Shown here: positions 1 to 8,319 of the stretch, in pieces
Layout of the letters: the number at the start of each line of letters is the position of its first letter
Position numbering within the stretch: the stretch's first letter is position 1
DNA from: PALSA-607 sp963825425
GTDB lineage: Bacteria; Actinomycetota; Actinomycetes; Acidothermales; Acidothermaceae
Assembly: GCA_963825425.1 (NCBI GenBank)
Contig: CAWGTF010000010.1
Coordinates: 248,001 to 312,000, forward strand
Length of the DNA: 64,000 bases
Reading direction: 5' to 3'
Program-made: the position numbers and the translations under genes
The notes under the pieces: generated by a model
Database searches by the model: none
The model's input: only the letters and a program-made list of their open reading frames with translations
What the model was told of the DNA's origin: nothing

Positions 1-109
1 TCGACTCGAAGGCATGGAGCCCGGCGACTTGTTCAAGACGACGTCCAAGGACGACGCGCTTCCAGCTGAGGTCGGCGCTGCTGTTCCGTTGCCTGGGGAC
101 GCGTCGTGA
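1..109 (+). CDS. C-terminal end of an upstream gene, probably OppD-type ABC ATPase (partial)
   Basis: Only the last 35 codons are present, in the frame starting at base 2 and ending at TGA 107-109. The tail contains 'LEGMEPGDLFKTTSKDD' and ends 'PLPGDAS'. The stop overlaps the GTG start of the OppF-like gene by the sequence GTGA, so the two are translationally coupled. In oligopeptide/dipeptide ABC operons the gene directly before oppF is normally oppD. That identification is inference from position, because no conserved domain is left in the visible part. Confidence 0.45.
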   Translation, partial: RLEGMEPGDLFKTTSKDDALPAEVGAAVPLPGDAS

Positions 110-1161
110 CCGTCGCTGACGTGAAGAGCAATCCGGCCCCAGCGCCCGGCGCTGCTCCGGTGCTCTCGGTACAAAACTTGGTGAAGCACTTCCCGGTGCG
201 CAGTCGTGGTCTCATTCGCCGAGTCATCGGCTACGTGCACGCGGTCTGCGATGTGTCCTTCGACATCTACCCCGGCGAGACTCTCGGCTTGGTCGGCGAA
301 TCGGGGTGCGGCAAGACAACGACAAGTCGAGCCGTGTTGAACCTGCAGCCCGCGACGTCCGGCCGTGTCCTTTTCAACTCGGTTGACATCACCAAGGCAC
401 CGACCCGTGAGATGCGTCGACTGCGCCGCGAAATGCAGATCGTGTTCCAAGACCCGTACGCCTCGCTGGATCCCCGGATGTCGGTGCACGAGATCGTCGC
501 CGAACCACTGAAGATCCATGGGCTGTATGGCCACGGCGGACACCAGCGAGTCACCGAGTTGCTGCGAACCGTTGGGCTGAGCGCCGAGCACGGCAACCGG
601 TATCCGCACGAGTTCTCCGGTGGCCAACGGCAGCGCATCGGAATCGCGAGAGCCCTCGCTCTCGAGCCCCGGTTGCTCGTGCTCGACGAACCGGTGTCGG
701 CGCTCGACGTGTCGATCCAAGCCGGCGTCGTGAACCTGCTCGAGGAGATTCAGGAGCGACTCGGGCTCGCCTACCTGTTCGTCGCCCACGACCTGTCGGT
801 GGTCCGGCACATTTCCGACCGGATCGCGGTCATGTACCTCGGGCGAATCGTCGAGATCGCGAAGACGGACGATCTCTTCAGCTCACCGGCGCATCCGTAC
901 ACGCAGGCGCTCATCTCGGCGATCCCGATTCCCGACCCAGTCAAGGAGCGGGCCCGCCAGCGAGTGATCATCACCGGTGACGTCCCCAGCCCGGTCGACC
1001 CACCGAGCGGCTGCCGGTTCCGCACCCGTTGCCCCAAGTTTGCGAACGAGTTGCGCAAGGACCAGCAGCAACATTGCATCGACGACCTCCCCGCGCTGAC
1101 CGACCGTGGGCATGGCCACCCGGTGGCCTGCCACTACGCCGAGGTCGTGGATGTTCTGTAA
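106..1161 (+). CDS. Oligopeptide/dipeptide ABC transporter ATP-binding protein (OppF/DppF type)
   Basis: This is the cytoplasmic ATPase that powers peptide import with an OppD-like partner and membrane permeases outside the window. The 351-residue length fits the OppF/DppF family. Visible motifs are Walker A GESGCGKTTT near residue 65, the Q-loop region 'VFQDPYASLDPRMSV', signature SGGQRQRIGIARAL, Walker B LLVLDEPVSALD and the switch His in 'FVAHDLSVVRHI'. A C-terminal oligopeptide-type extension carries the Cys-containing segment 'SGCRFRTRCPKFANEL' typical of the family. The GTG start overlaps the stop of the preceding gene. Substrate cannot be read from the sequence. Confidence 0.93.
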   Translation: MTVADVKSNPAPAPGAAPVLSVQNLVKHFPVRSRGLIRRVIGYVHAVCDVSFDIYPGETLGLVGESGCGKTTTSRAVLNLQPATSGRVLFNSVDITKAPTREMRRLRREMQIVFQDPYASLDPRMSVHEIVAEPLKIHGLYGHGGHQRVTELLRTVGLSAEHGNRYPHEFSGGQRQRIGIARALALEPRLLVLDEPVSALDVSIQAGVVNLLEEIQERLGLAYLFVAHDLSVVRHISDRIAVMYLGRIVEIAKTDDLFSSPAHPYTQALISAIPIPDPVKERARQRVIITGDVPSPVDPPSGCRFRTRCPKFANELRKDQQQHCIDDLPALTDRGHGHPVACHYAEVVDVL

Positions 1162-1215
1162 GGCGGTAAGCTCGGTAGGCTTGGTGGAGTTCTCGATGGT
1201 AGGCAGGAGTCGAAC

Positions 1216-1446
1216 GTGATCGGCACATTGGAGATCGTCATCTCGGTGACGAGCCTGCTGCTCGTCGTCCTGATCCTGCTGCACCGCGGCAAGGGTGGCG
1301 GGCTTTCCGACATGTTTGGCGGCGGCTTCACGTCGAGTTTCGCCGGGTCATCGGTGGTCGAGCGCAACCTTGACCGTTTCACGCTGCTCACGGCGTTCAT
1401 CTGGTTCGCCTCGATCGTCGGCCTGCTGCTGCTGTTCAAGGGATAA
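1216..1446 (+). CDS. secG: Preprotein translocase subunit SecG
   Basis: SecG is the small membrane subunit of the SecYEG channel and stimulates SecA-driven protein export. The 76-residue product has the family layout: an N-terminal transmembrane helix around residues 3-22, a cytoplasmic loop rich in Gly with 'HRGKGGGLSDMFGGG', the segment 'SVVERNLDRFT', and a second transmembrane helix at the end. The GTG start has an AGGAG ribosome-binding site about 8 nt upstream. In M. tuberculosis secG also lies upstream of the pgl-opcA-zwf-tal-tkt block, so the position agrees. Confidence 0.93.
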   Translation: MIGTLEIVISVTSLLLVVLILLHRGKGGGLSDMFGGGFTSSFAGSSVVERNLDRFTLLTAFIWFASIVGLLLLFKG

Positions 1447-1580
1447 CTGGCCAAACCTTGCCGGTCCGGGCAATCTCACCCGGTCATGGCCGTAGAATCG
1501 TGCGCAGGCGACAATCTTTGCCTGTTGGCAACCTGCCGTTTGCTCAGAACATCTGTTCGTCCAATATCAAGGAGATCGTT

Positions 1581-1931
1581 GTGGCTGGTGGCAACGCGAT
1601 ACGCGGAAGCCGGGTAGGCGCTGGGCCGATGGGCGAGGCCGAGCGGGGCGAGTCCGCGCCACGCCGCCGGATCTCGTTCTGGTGCGCGAACGGTCATGAG
1701 ACGCGTCCGTCGTTTGCCTCTGACGCCGTCATCCCCGAGTCGTGGGATTGTCCCCGCTGCGGCCTGCCTGCCGGTCCCGACCGCGACGTGCCGCCGACTG
1801 CGCCGCGGACCGAGCCCTACAAGACGCACCTCGCCTACGTGCGCGAGCGGCGCAACGACGCCGACGGCGAGGCGATCCTTGCCGAAGCTCTCGAGCGGCT
1901 GCGCACCTCGAAGGTCTACCCGCGCATTTAG
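1581..1931 (+). CDS. rbpA: RNA polymerase-binding protein RbpA
   Basis: RbpA is an essential actinobacterial transcription activator that binds the sigma subunit and promoter DNA and stabilises open complexes. The 116-residue product begins 'AGGNAIRGSRVGAGPMGE' and contains the RbpA core with a Cys pair in 'FWCANGHETRPSF' and 'WDCPRCGLPAG', followed by the sigma-interaction segment 'KTHLAYVRERRNDADGE'. The GTG at 1581 is preceded by AAGGAG with six-base spacing. A reading frame extending 41 codons further upstream has no comparable start signal. The gene is convergent with pgl and separated from it by a small hairpin. Confidence 0.95.
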   Translation: MAGGNAIRGSRVGAGPMGEAERGESAPRRRISFWCANGHETRPSFASDAVIPESWDCPRCGLPAGPDRDVPPTAPRTEPYKTHLAYVRERRNDADGEAILAEALERLRTSKVYPRI

Positions 1932-1935
1932 CGAG

Positions 1936-1952
1936 CGCGTCAGGGTGACGCG
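1936..1952. terminator. Small inverted repeat between convergent rbpA and pgl
   Basis: CGCGTCA, loop GGG, TGACGCG form a perfect 7-bp stem. It lies just after the rbpA stop and covers the last codons of pgl on the other strand. There is no T-tract. It could act as a bidirectional terminator, as U-less hairpins do in actinobacteria, but this is inference from position and structure. Confidence 0.4.
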
Positions 1953-2719
1953 ATCCGCGACATGCTCCTCGGCAACTTGTTGGCGGCCGCTTCATCTAAC
2001 AGCCACAGTGTCCGCTGGCGTCCGTGCGCGCCGGCGGCCGGAATCTCGACCGGACCTGCGCCGCTGAGCGCGAGGTTCACCGCAGCGGCCTTGGCGGCGC
2101 CCGCCGTGATCAGCCAGACCTCGTGCGCCGACGCGATCGACGAGAACGTGAGCGACAGCCGGGTCGGCGGTGGCTTGGGGGCACCGCGGACGCCGACCAC
2201 GGGCCGTTCGTCGAACAGCGCCGGCATGCCGGGGAACAACGACGCCACGTGCCCGTCCTCACCGACGCCGAGCATCAGCACGTCGAAGGCAGGGACGACG
2301 CCGTGGTCCTCATGGCGTGACGCGGCCGCGAGTTCGGCTGCGTAACGCACGGCCGCGGCCTCTGGGTCGTCACCGTCAACACCGTCGCTGCTCGGCATCG
2401 AGTGCACGTGTGCGGCGGGGATCGGGACGATATCAAGCAACGCGGCTCGCGCCCCGACGTCGTTGCGATCGGGGTGCCCGGCTGGCACGAACCGCTCGTC
2501 GCCCCACCACACGTGCACGTGCGCCCAGTCGATCGCGTCCCGCGCGGGAGAGGCCGCGAGTTCGGCCAGCACCGCAGTGCCCACGCCACCGCCGGTGAGC
2601 ACCATGTGGGCATGTCCGCGCGCCGACTGCGCGTCGACGATGCGGGTGACCAGCCGGGCCGCGACAGCGCGTGCCAGCAGGGTGGCATCACGATGGACGA
2701 CGACCTCCGCCGTGTTCAC
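1940..2719 (-). CDS. pgl: 6-phosphogluconolactonase
   Basis: Hydrolyses 6-phosphogluconolactone to 6-phosphogluconate, the second step of the oxidative pentose phosphate pathway. The 259-residue protein shows NagB/RpiA-type sugar-phosphate fold motifs of the DevB/Pgl family: 'VLTGGGVGTAVLAELA', 'HVWWGDERFVPAGHPDRN' and 'LMLGVGEDGHVASLFPG'. It is the last gene of the tkt-tal-pgi-zwf-opcA-pgl operon and directly follows its pathway partner zwf-opcA. The GTG start lies inside the second copy of a 20-bp duplication that also copies the opcA stop codon. Confidence 0.93.
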   Translation of the reverse strand: MNTAEVVVHRDATLLARAVAARLVTRIVDAQSARGHAHMVLTGGGVGTAVLAELAASPARDAIDWAHVHVWWGDERFVPAGHPDRNDVGARAALLDIVPIPAAHVHSMPSSDGVDGDDPEAAAVRYAAELAAASRHEDHGVVPAFDVLMLGVGEDGHVASLFPGMPALFDERPVVGVRGAPKPPPTRLSLTFSSIASAHEVWLITAGAAKAAAVNLALSGAGPVEIPAAGAHGRQRTLWLLDEAAANKLPRSMSRIASP

Positions 2720-2754
2720 TGCGGACTCACGCTCTTCACTGTCGACTCACGCTC
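2715..2754. repeat. 20-bp imperfect tandem duplication at the opcA/pgl junction
   Basis: Two adjacent 20-bp copies (2715-2734 and 2735-2754) match at 18 of 20 positions. Read on the minus strand, each copy contains GAGCG-TGA and later CAGTGAA. The opcA stop TGA lies in the first copy and the pgl start GTG in the second, so the whole stop/start junction has been copied. One copy alone would have left a short stop-to-start spacing. The duplication moves the two genes about 20 nt further apart. Confidence 0.85.
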
Positions 2755-3940
2755 CGCGCCGCGGCACTTTCTTAGCGGGCACTTTCGTAGCGGGCGCTGT
2801 CTTTCTTGCTGGGGCGGCCTTTCTTGCCGCGGTCTTCTTCGCGACCGGCGCTACCTTCTTCGGCGGCGACCCGCTTGGTGGCGGCCCGCTGCAGTTGCGC
2901 TGGCCTTCCTGCCGCGTGCCGGGGTATCGGCCAGATCGGACGCCCGCTGCGCGGCGGACTTGCGGGCGGGCGCCGGCCGCCTTGTCAGTTGTTGGGCTTG
3001 CGCGTCGGCGACGGCTGCCCGGCGTCCGGCTCTGTTGCTCGTGCCGAACAGGCACCTGATCGTCTCGTTGTAGACGTCGTCGGGGTCGAGTCGGCGCAAC
3101 TCCTCGGCGAGCAGTTCGTCGGTCGTACGCCTGGGCAGTGGCACCGCACGGTCGGGCTGGCCGGTGCGAACCAAGCGCGCGAGCCGACCGTCGGGGCGCG
3201 TGATGGTGATCTCACCGCGCCGGGTCAGCAGCCGGACACCGGTGATACCGGGACCCCTGGTGGTCTTGCGAGTGACCTCGATGTCGAGGCGGTCTTCGAG
3301 CCACGCGGCCAGCAGCTCGGCACTGGCGTTGTTGCGCGCGGCGTCGACCTCACCACCAATGAGGTCGTCGAAAGGCTGGTCGAGGGCCGCCGCGAGCAGG
3401 GTGCGCCACGGGGTGATCCGCGTCCAGGCGAAATCGGTGTCGCCGGGGGAGTGATCCAGCGCGCGCGCGCGGAGTGACTCGGTCGGCCTCGTCGACGATG
3501 CGGCGTCGGTGACCCGGCGCTGCGCGAGCAAGCCGAGCGGGTCGAGGGACGGAACTGCCGGACCCTGGCCTGGCCACCAGACCAGTACCGGAGCGTCCGG
3601 CAGCAGCATCGGCAGCACGATCGAGTCGGCCTGCTCGCGCAGCAGCCCGTACAGCCGCAGGATGAGGACTTCGCCGAGCAGGTTCTCGTCGCCGACCCGG
3701 ATTTCCGCGTCGAGCCGCGGCGCCGACTTGCCGGGCCGGCGAATAACGGTGACGATCCGGCACGGGTGCTCGCGGGCGGCCGCATTCGCCGCCTTGAGTG
3801 CGTCGTAGTGCTCGCTCTCGGTGGCGTCGATGACGAGGGTCAACACCATGCCCATCGCGGCGCTGCCGGAGCCGCGCCGCGTCTCGGTCAGCGCGTTCAG
3901 AATCGCCGACGAAGTTGGTGTCGTGGAGATCGCGGTTCAT
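2747..3940 (-). CDS. opcA: Glucose-6-phosphate dehydrogenase assembly protein OpcA, frameshifted
   Basis: OpcA is an actinobacterial and cyanobacterial protein needed for assembly or activation of glucose-6-phosphate dehydrogenase. Its ATG overlaps the zwf stop (ATGA). The frame must shift three times, each time by one extra base. Near 3913 'MNRDLHDTN' joins 'SSAILNALTETRRG'. Near 2886 and 2861 the body joins a Lys/Ala/Pro-rich tail ending 'KVPAKKVPRRGA'. Removing three bases leaves 396 intact codons. Family motifs include 'GMVLTLVIDATE', 'LLLPDAPVLVWWPGQGP' and 'SPGDTDFAWTRITPWR'. The basic tail is common in actinobacterial OpcA. The breaks are most likely sequencing insertions rather than gene decay, since the protein is well conserved on both sides. 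Confidence 0.88.
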
Positions 3941-5475
3941 GGCCGCCTCCAAACCCGTCCGTCGCGCGCGAGCATCTTGATCGACGAACTCGGACCCCAG
4001 CCGCCCGATCGGTACTGCTCGGGTTGGCCGAGGTTCTCCCAGAAATTCTCGATGGGATCGAGAATTTCCCAGGAGAGCTCGACTTCTTCGTGCCGCGGGA
4101 AGAGCGGCGGATCGCCGAGCAGGACGTCGAGGATCAACCGCTCGTAGGCCTCGGGGCTCGACTCGGTGAACGACTCGCCGTAGGCGAAGTCCATGTTGAC
4201 GTCGCGCACCTCCATCGCCGTGCCGGGCACCTTCGAGCCGAATCGCATCGTGACGCCCTCGTCGGGCTGGATGCGGATGACGAGCGCGTTCTGCCCGAGC
4301 TCTTCGGTCGCGGTCGCGGCGAACGGCAGGTGTGGGGCACGCTGAAACTCCAGCGCGACCTCAGTCACCCGGCGTCCGAGCCGCTTGCCGGCCCGCAGGT
4401 AGAACGGGACGCCGGCCCATCGGCGGGTGTCGACCTCGAGCTTGATGGCGGCGAACGTCTCGGTCTTCGACGACTTCGGGATGCCGTCCTCGTCGAGGTA
4501 GCCGAGTACCTTCTGGCCGCCCTGCCAGCCGCCCGCGTACTGACCGCGCGCGGTATACGCCGCGAGGTCGTCGGGGATTCGAACCGCCGACAGCACCTTT
4601 GTCTTCTCCAGCCGCAGCGATTGTGCCTCGAAGCTGACCGGCTCTTCCATGGCGATGAGCGCGAGCAGCTGCAGCAGGTGGTTCTGGATGACGTCGCGCG
4701 CGGCGCCGATGCCGTCGTAGTAGCCCGCACGACCGCCGATGCCGATGTCTTCGGCCATCGTGATCTGCACATGGTCGACGTACGAGCGATTCCAGATCGG
4801 CTCGAACATCGTGTTGGCAAAGCGCAGCGCGAGGATGTTCTGCACCGTCTCCTTGCCCAGGTAGTGGTCGATGCGAAAGACCGAGTCGGGCGGGAAGACG
4901 TCGCTGAGGGTGTCACTCAGTTCGCGCGCGCTCTGCAGGTCGTGACCGAACGGCTTCTCGACAACGACCCGTCGCCACTGGTCGCCGTTCTTGGCGGACA
5001 GTCCGGATCGCTTCAGTTGCTCGACGACCACGGGGAAGAGCTTCGGCGGGATCGACAGGTAGAACGCGTGGTTGCCGCCGGTGCCACGCACTCGGTCGAG
5101 GTCGTTGATGGTCTGCGCCAGCGCGTCGAACGCGTCGTTGTCGTCGAAGTCTCCCGGCACGAAGCGGAAGCCCTCGGCGAGCTGCGTCCAGACCTCCTCG
5201 CGAAAGGGCGTGCGCGCGTACTGCTTCACGGCGTCGTGCACGACCTGCTCGAAGTCCTCGTCGGCCCAGTCGCGGCGGGCGAACCCGACGAGCGCGAACC
5301 CCGGCGGCAGCAGGCCGCGGTTGGCGAGGTCGTAGATCGCCGGCATCAGCTTCTTGCGCGCCAGGTCGCCGGTGACACCGAAGAGCACGATTCCGCACGG
5401 CCCGGCTACCCTCGGCAGCCGTCGATCACGCGGATCGCGAAGCGGGTTGATCGCCTCGCGACCGACCGGGCTCAT
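3937..5475 (-). CDS. zwf: Glucose-6-phosphate 1-dehydrogenase
   Basis: Oxidises glucose 6-phosphate to 6-phosphogluconolactone with NAD(P)+, the entry step of the oxidative pentose phosphate pathway. The 512-residue length is normal. The N-terminal nucleotide-binding segment reads 'FGVTGDLARKKLMPAIYDL', and the active-site motif 'RIDHYLGKETVQN' contains the substrate-binding and catalytic residues of the family. Further conserved blocks are 'VVVEKPFGHDL' and 'PFYLRAGKRLG'. ATGA overlaps join it to pgi upstream and to opcA downstream, so the three are translationally coupled. The reading frame is intact. Confidence 0.97.
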   Translation of the reverse strand: MSPVGREAINPLRDPRDRRLPRVAGPCGIVLFGVTGDLARKKLMPAIYDLANRGLLPPGFALVGFARRDWADEDFEQVVHDAVKQYARTPFREEVWTQLAEGFRFVPGDFDDNDAFDALAQTINDLDRVRGTGGNHAFYLSIPPKLFPVVVEQLKRSGLSAKNGDQWRRVVVEKPFGHDLQSARELSDTLSDVFPPDSVFRIDHYLGKETVQNILALRFANTMFEPIWNRSYVDHVQITMAEDIGIGGRAGYYDGIGAARDVIQNHLLQLLALIAMEEPVSFEAQSLRLEKTKVLSAVRIPDDLAAYTARGQYAGGWQGGQKVLGYLDEDGIPKSSKTETFAAIKLEVDTRRWAGVPFYLRAGKRLGRRVTEVALEFQRAPHLPFAATATEELGQNALVIRIQPDEGVTMRFGSKVPGTAMEVRDVNMDFAYGESFTESSPEAYERLILDVLLGDPPLFPRHEEVELSWEILDPIENFWENLGQPEQYRSGGWGPSSSIKMLARDGRVWRRP

Positions 5476-7110
5476 CGAGCCAAACCGGCGGCGTCGAGCA
5501 GCTGTTGAAGGCCAACCGTGCGATCGAGCAGATGCAAGCGGATCGCCGGCCGCCCTCGTTGCTGCAGGGCACGCAAGTCACCTAGCGCCTGTGCCATCTG
5601 CAACCGAGCGAACCCGAACGGTCGTCCGGGAATCGCGAGGTCGTGATCGACGACGCCGGTGATCTGGAGGAACGCGCCGGTCTGCGGACCGCCCTTGTGG
5701 TACTGCCCGGTCGAGTGCAGGAATCGAGGCGCCCAGCCGAACGTCACCGGTCGCTCGGTGTGGCGCGCGAGAGACCGCCGCAGCAGCGCGGCGGCTGAGT
5801 CAGCGTGTCGATCGAGATAGGCCATGACCGCGACGTAGCCGCGGTCTGGCACCGCGCGCAGCAGCGCAGACAGTGCGCCACGTGAGGTCATGCGCGCCGC
5901 CGAGCAGGATCGGGTCGTCGGTGTGCACCTCGACGACGCCGTCGGTGAAGATGGGCCGGCCCTCGGGCAACGGCCCGTTGCCTGCTTCATCGAGGATCTT
6001 GCCGGTGTTGTCCTTGGACTCCTGCACGTTCGGCTGGTCGAACGGATCGATGCCCAGCACGCGTCCGGCGACCGCCGTGGCGTACTCCCACACCATGAAC
6101 TGCGCGCCGAGTGATCCCGAGATCGTGGTGCCATCGATGTGCAGATGCTGGCCAAGTGTCACCAGATGACGGTCGGGACCCTCGCCGAAGCCGGGGACAT
6201 CGACCGACTCGACGACAACGGGAAGCAGGCCGGTGCCCTGCTTGCCCGTCGACTCGGCGACCAGCTGCTCTGCCCAGTCGCCGAATCCTGGATGCCGCGA
6301 CCCAAAGTCGGCGATGACGACCTTGTCGCGACCCGCGCGACCAGCCTCGCCCAGGACCGCGCCGAGCGTGAGGCCGGGGTTGTCGTCGTCGCCCCCGAGA
6401 GCGGGCAACAACGCGGCGGCGTCGTCCAGCAGGCCGGCGACGTCGACCCCGGCAAGCGCGGTCGGCACCAGGCCGAATGCCGACAGCGCGCTGTAGCGGC
6501 CGCCGACATTTGGGTCGGCCAGGAACACCCGGTAGCCGGCCGCTCGCGATGCCTGCTCTAGAGGCGAGCCTGGGTCGGTGACGACCACGATGCGCTGCAC
6601 GGGATCGATCCCGGCGTCGCGAAACGCCTGCTCGTACACCCGCCGGTGGCTGTCGGTCTCCAGCGTGCCACCGCTCTTGCTCGAGACAACGAGCACGGTG
6701 TGTTCGAGACGGTCAGCGATGGCCGCGGCCACCTGTCCGGCGTCGGTCGTGTCGAGAACAGTGAGCCGGACGCCGGCGGTCGCCGCGATGACTTCGGGCG
6801 CCAGCGACGACCCGCCCATGCCGGCGAGCACCACGTGGTCGATGCCGTCGGCAAGCAACCGCGCGTGCAGGTCGCGCAGTTCGGGGATGTATTGCCGGGA
6901 GCTGCTGGGCAGGTCGAGCCAGCCGAGCCGGGTCGCAGCCAGCTCGGCCGCGTCGGGGCCCCACAGGTTCGGATCCTTGCTCACCAGGCTTTTCGGTACG
7001 CCCGCGTCGACCAAAGTCGTCGTCGCGTTGCGGGCTGCCATGACGAGGTCGGTGCCGTTGATCGTCACGGTGATCCCGCCGGCCTCAGCCGTGGTGGAGG
7101 GTTCCTTCAT
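5472..7110 (-). CDS. pgi: Glucose-6-phosphate isomerase, frameshifted
   Basis: Interconverts glucose 6-phosphate and fructose 6-phosphate. Two SIS-type domains are visible: 'VLAGMGGSSLAPEVIAATAG' followed by 'LVVSSKSGGTLETDS', and later 'LGAQFMVWEYATAVAGRVLG' with 'NPFDQPNVQESK'-like residues. The frame breaks near 5880, where one extra base separates 'GGAHDLT' from 'GALSALLRAVPDRGYVAVMAYLDR'-type sequence. The C-terminal part ends 'QQLLDAAGLAR'. Removing that base gives 545 codons, normal for the actinobacterial family. The ATG at 7110 follows the tal stop by five bases, and the stop overlaps the zwf start. An upstream in-frame extension lies within tal and is not needed. Confidence 0.9.
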
Positions 7111-7115
7111 GCCGG

Positions 7116-8237
7116 TCAACTTCCTGCCTTCTGATCGAGTGACTTGGAAATCGTGGCAATGAGGTCGACCCACGAGGCTTCGAACTTCTCGACACCTTCG
7201 CGTTCGAGAGTGAGCACGACGTCGTCGTAGTCGACGCCGACCGCGGCGAGCTTGTCGAGAACACCCTGCGCTTGCGCATAGTGACCCCTGATGGTGTCGC
7301 GTTCGATCACGCCGTGGTCATGCACTGCGTGCAGCGTCGGCTCCGGCATCGTGTTGACGGTGTGGTCGGCGACGAGGTCGACGACGTACATCGTGTCTTC
7401 GTAGGCGGGGTCCTTGACGCCGGTCGAGGCCCAGAGCGGGCGCTGCACTTTGGCACCGGACGCCGCGAGCGAAGCCCAGCGCTGCGAGGCGAACATCTCC
7501 TCGTACAGCCGGTACGCGAGGCGCGCGTTTGCGACCGCCGCCTGGCCCTTTAGCGCCGTCGCCTCCGCCGTGCCGATCTTGTCGAGACGCTTGTCGATCT
7601 CGGTGTCGACTCGGGAAACGAAGAAGGAGGCGACCGAGCCGATGGGGGCGAGGTCGAGCCCAGCGGCTCGGGCGCGCTCGAGACCGTCGAAGAAGGCGTC
7701 GATCACCTTCGCGTACCGGTCGAGGGAGAAGATCAGCGTGACGTTGACGCTGATGCCCTCGGCCAACGCTTGGCTGATCGCGGGCAGGCTGGCCAGCGTG
7801 GCGGGGATCTTGATGAACAGATTCGGGCGGTCGACCATCCACCACAACGATCGGGCTTCGGCGGTCGTCTTTGCGGCGTCGTCGGAGATTCGTGGGTCGA
7901 CCTCGATCGACACACGACCGTCGACCGTGTCGCTCGCGTCGTAGGCCGGTCGCATCACATCACAGCCCCATCGCACATCAGACGTCGTGATCAGCCGCAG
8001 GGCTTCGCCGACGTCGACCCCGCGGGTCGCGAGATCGTGGAGCTGAGCTTCGTAGGCTGCGTCGCCGCTGATTGCCTTTTGGAAGATGGTCGGATTGGTC
8101 GTGATGCCGACGACGTGGCGGTCGCGCATGAGGTCGCTGAGATTGCCGGTGCGCAGCCGCTCGCGACTGAGGTCGTCGAGCCAGACGGCGACGCCGGCCG
8201 CACTGAGCTGGCCGAGCGGATCGGTCTCCGATGCCAT
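7116..8237 (-). CDS. tal: Transaldolase
   Basis: Transfers a dihydroxyacetone unit between sugar phosphates in the non-oxidative pentose phosphate pathway. The 373-residue protein matches the long actinobacterial transaldolase type. It begins 'MASETDPLGQLSAAGVAVWLDDLSR' in segments and carries the Schiff-base lysine block 'NLFIKIPAT', the region 'VTLIFSLDRYAKV' and the late motif 'RPLWASTGVKDPAYEDTMYV' in pieces. It lies between tkt and pgi with short spacing in the same operon. The ATG has a GGGAGC ribosome-binding site upstream. The frame is intact. Confidence 0.95.
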   Translation of the reverse strand: MASETDPLGQLSAAGVAVWLDDLSRERLRTGNLSDLMRDRHVVGITTNPTIFQKAISGDAAYEAQLHDLATRGVDVGEALRLITTSDVRWGCDVMRPAYDASDTVDGRVSIEVDPRISDDAAKTTAEARSLWWMVDRPNLFIKIPATLASLPAISQALAEGISVNVTLIFSLDRYAKVIDAFFDGLERARAAGLDLAPIGSVASFFVSRVDTEIDKRLDKIGTAEATALKGQAAVANARLAYRLYEEMFASQRWASLAASGAKVQRPLWASTGVKDPAYEDTMYVVDLVADHTVNTMPEPTLHAVHDHGVIERDTIRGHYAQAQGVLDKLAAVGVDYDDVVLTLEREGVEKFEASWVDLIATISKSLDQKAGS

Positions 8238-8260
8238 GGGTTGCTCCCTGCTCGCGTTTC

Positions 8261-8319
8261 GTTAGTTTCCGTCCGACGCTGCGTAGTTGTCTGTCCGTCG
8301 TTAGTTGCCCGTGGTGCTG
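8261..8319. repeat. Degenerate ~20-bp repeats around the tkt stop codon
   Basis: Three diverged units of about 20 bp follow each other: roughly 8261-8280, 8281-8300 and a partial copy from 8301. A nine-base word, TCGTTAGTT on the plus strand, recurs exactly at 8259-8267 and 8298-8306. On the minus strand both read AACTAACGA and contain TAA, the tkt stop in one case. This resembles the opcA/pgl and ctaB duplications but is more eroded. Confidence 0.45.

Noticed and set aside
3766..5508. A 580-codon open frame on the plus strand, antisense to zwf
   Set aside because: It lies almost entirely opposite zwf, which has clear enzyme motifs. Long antisense frames are expected in DNA with G/C-rich third codon positions. 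It has no start signal or recognisable domain.
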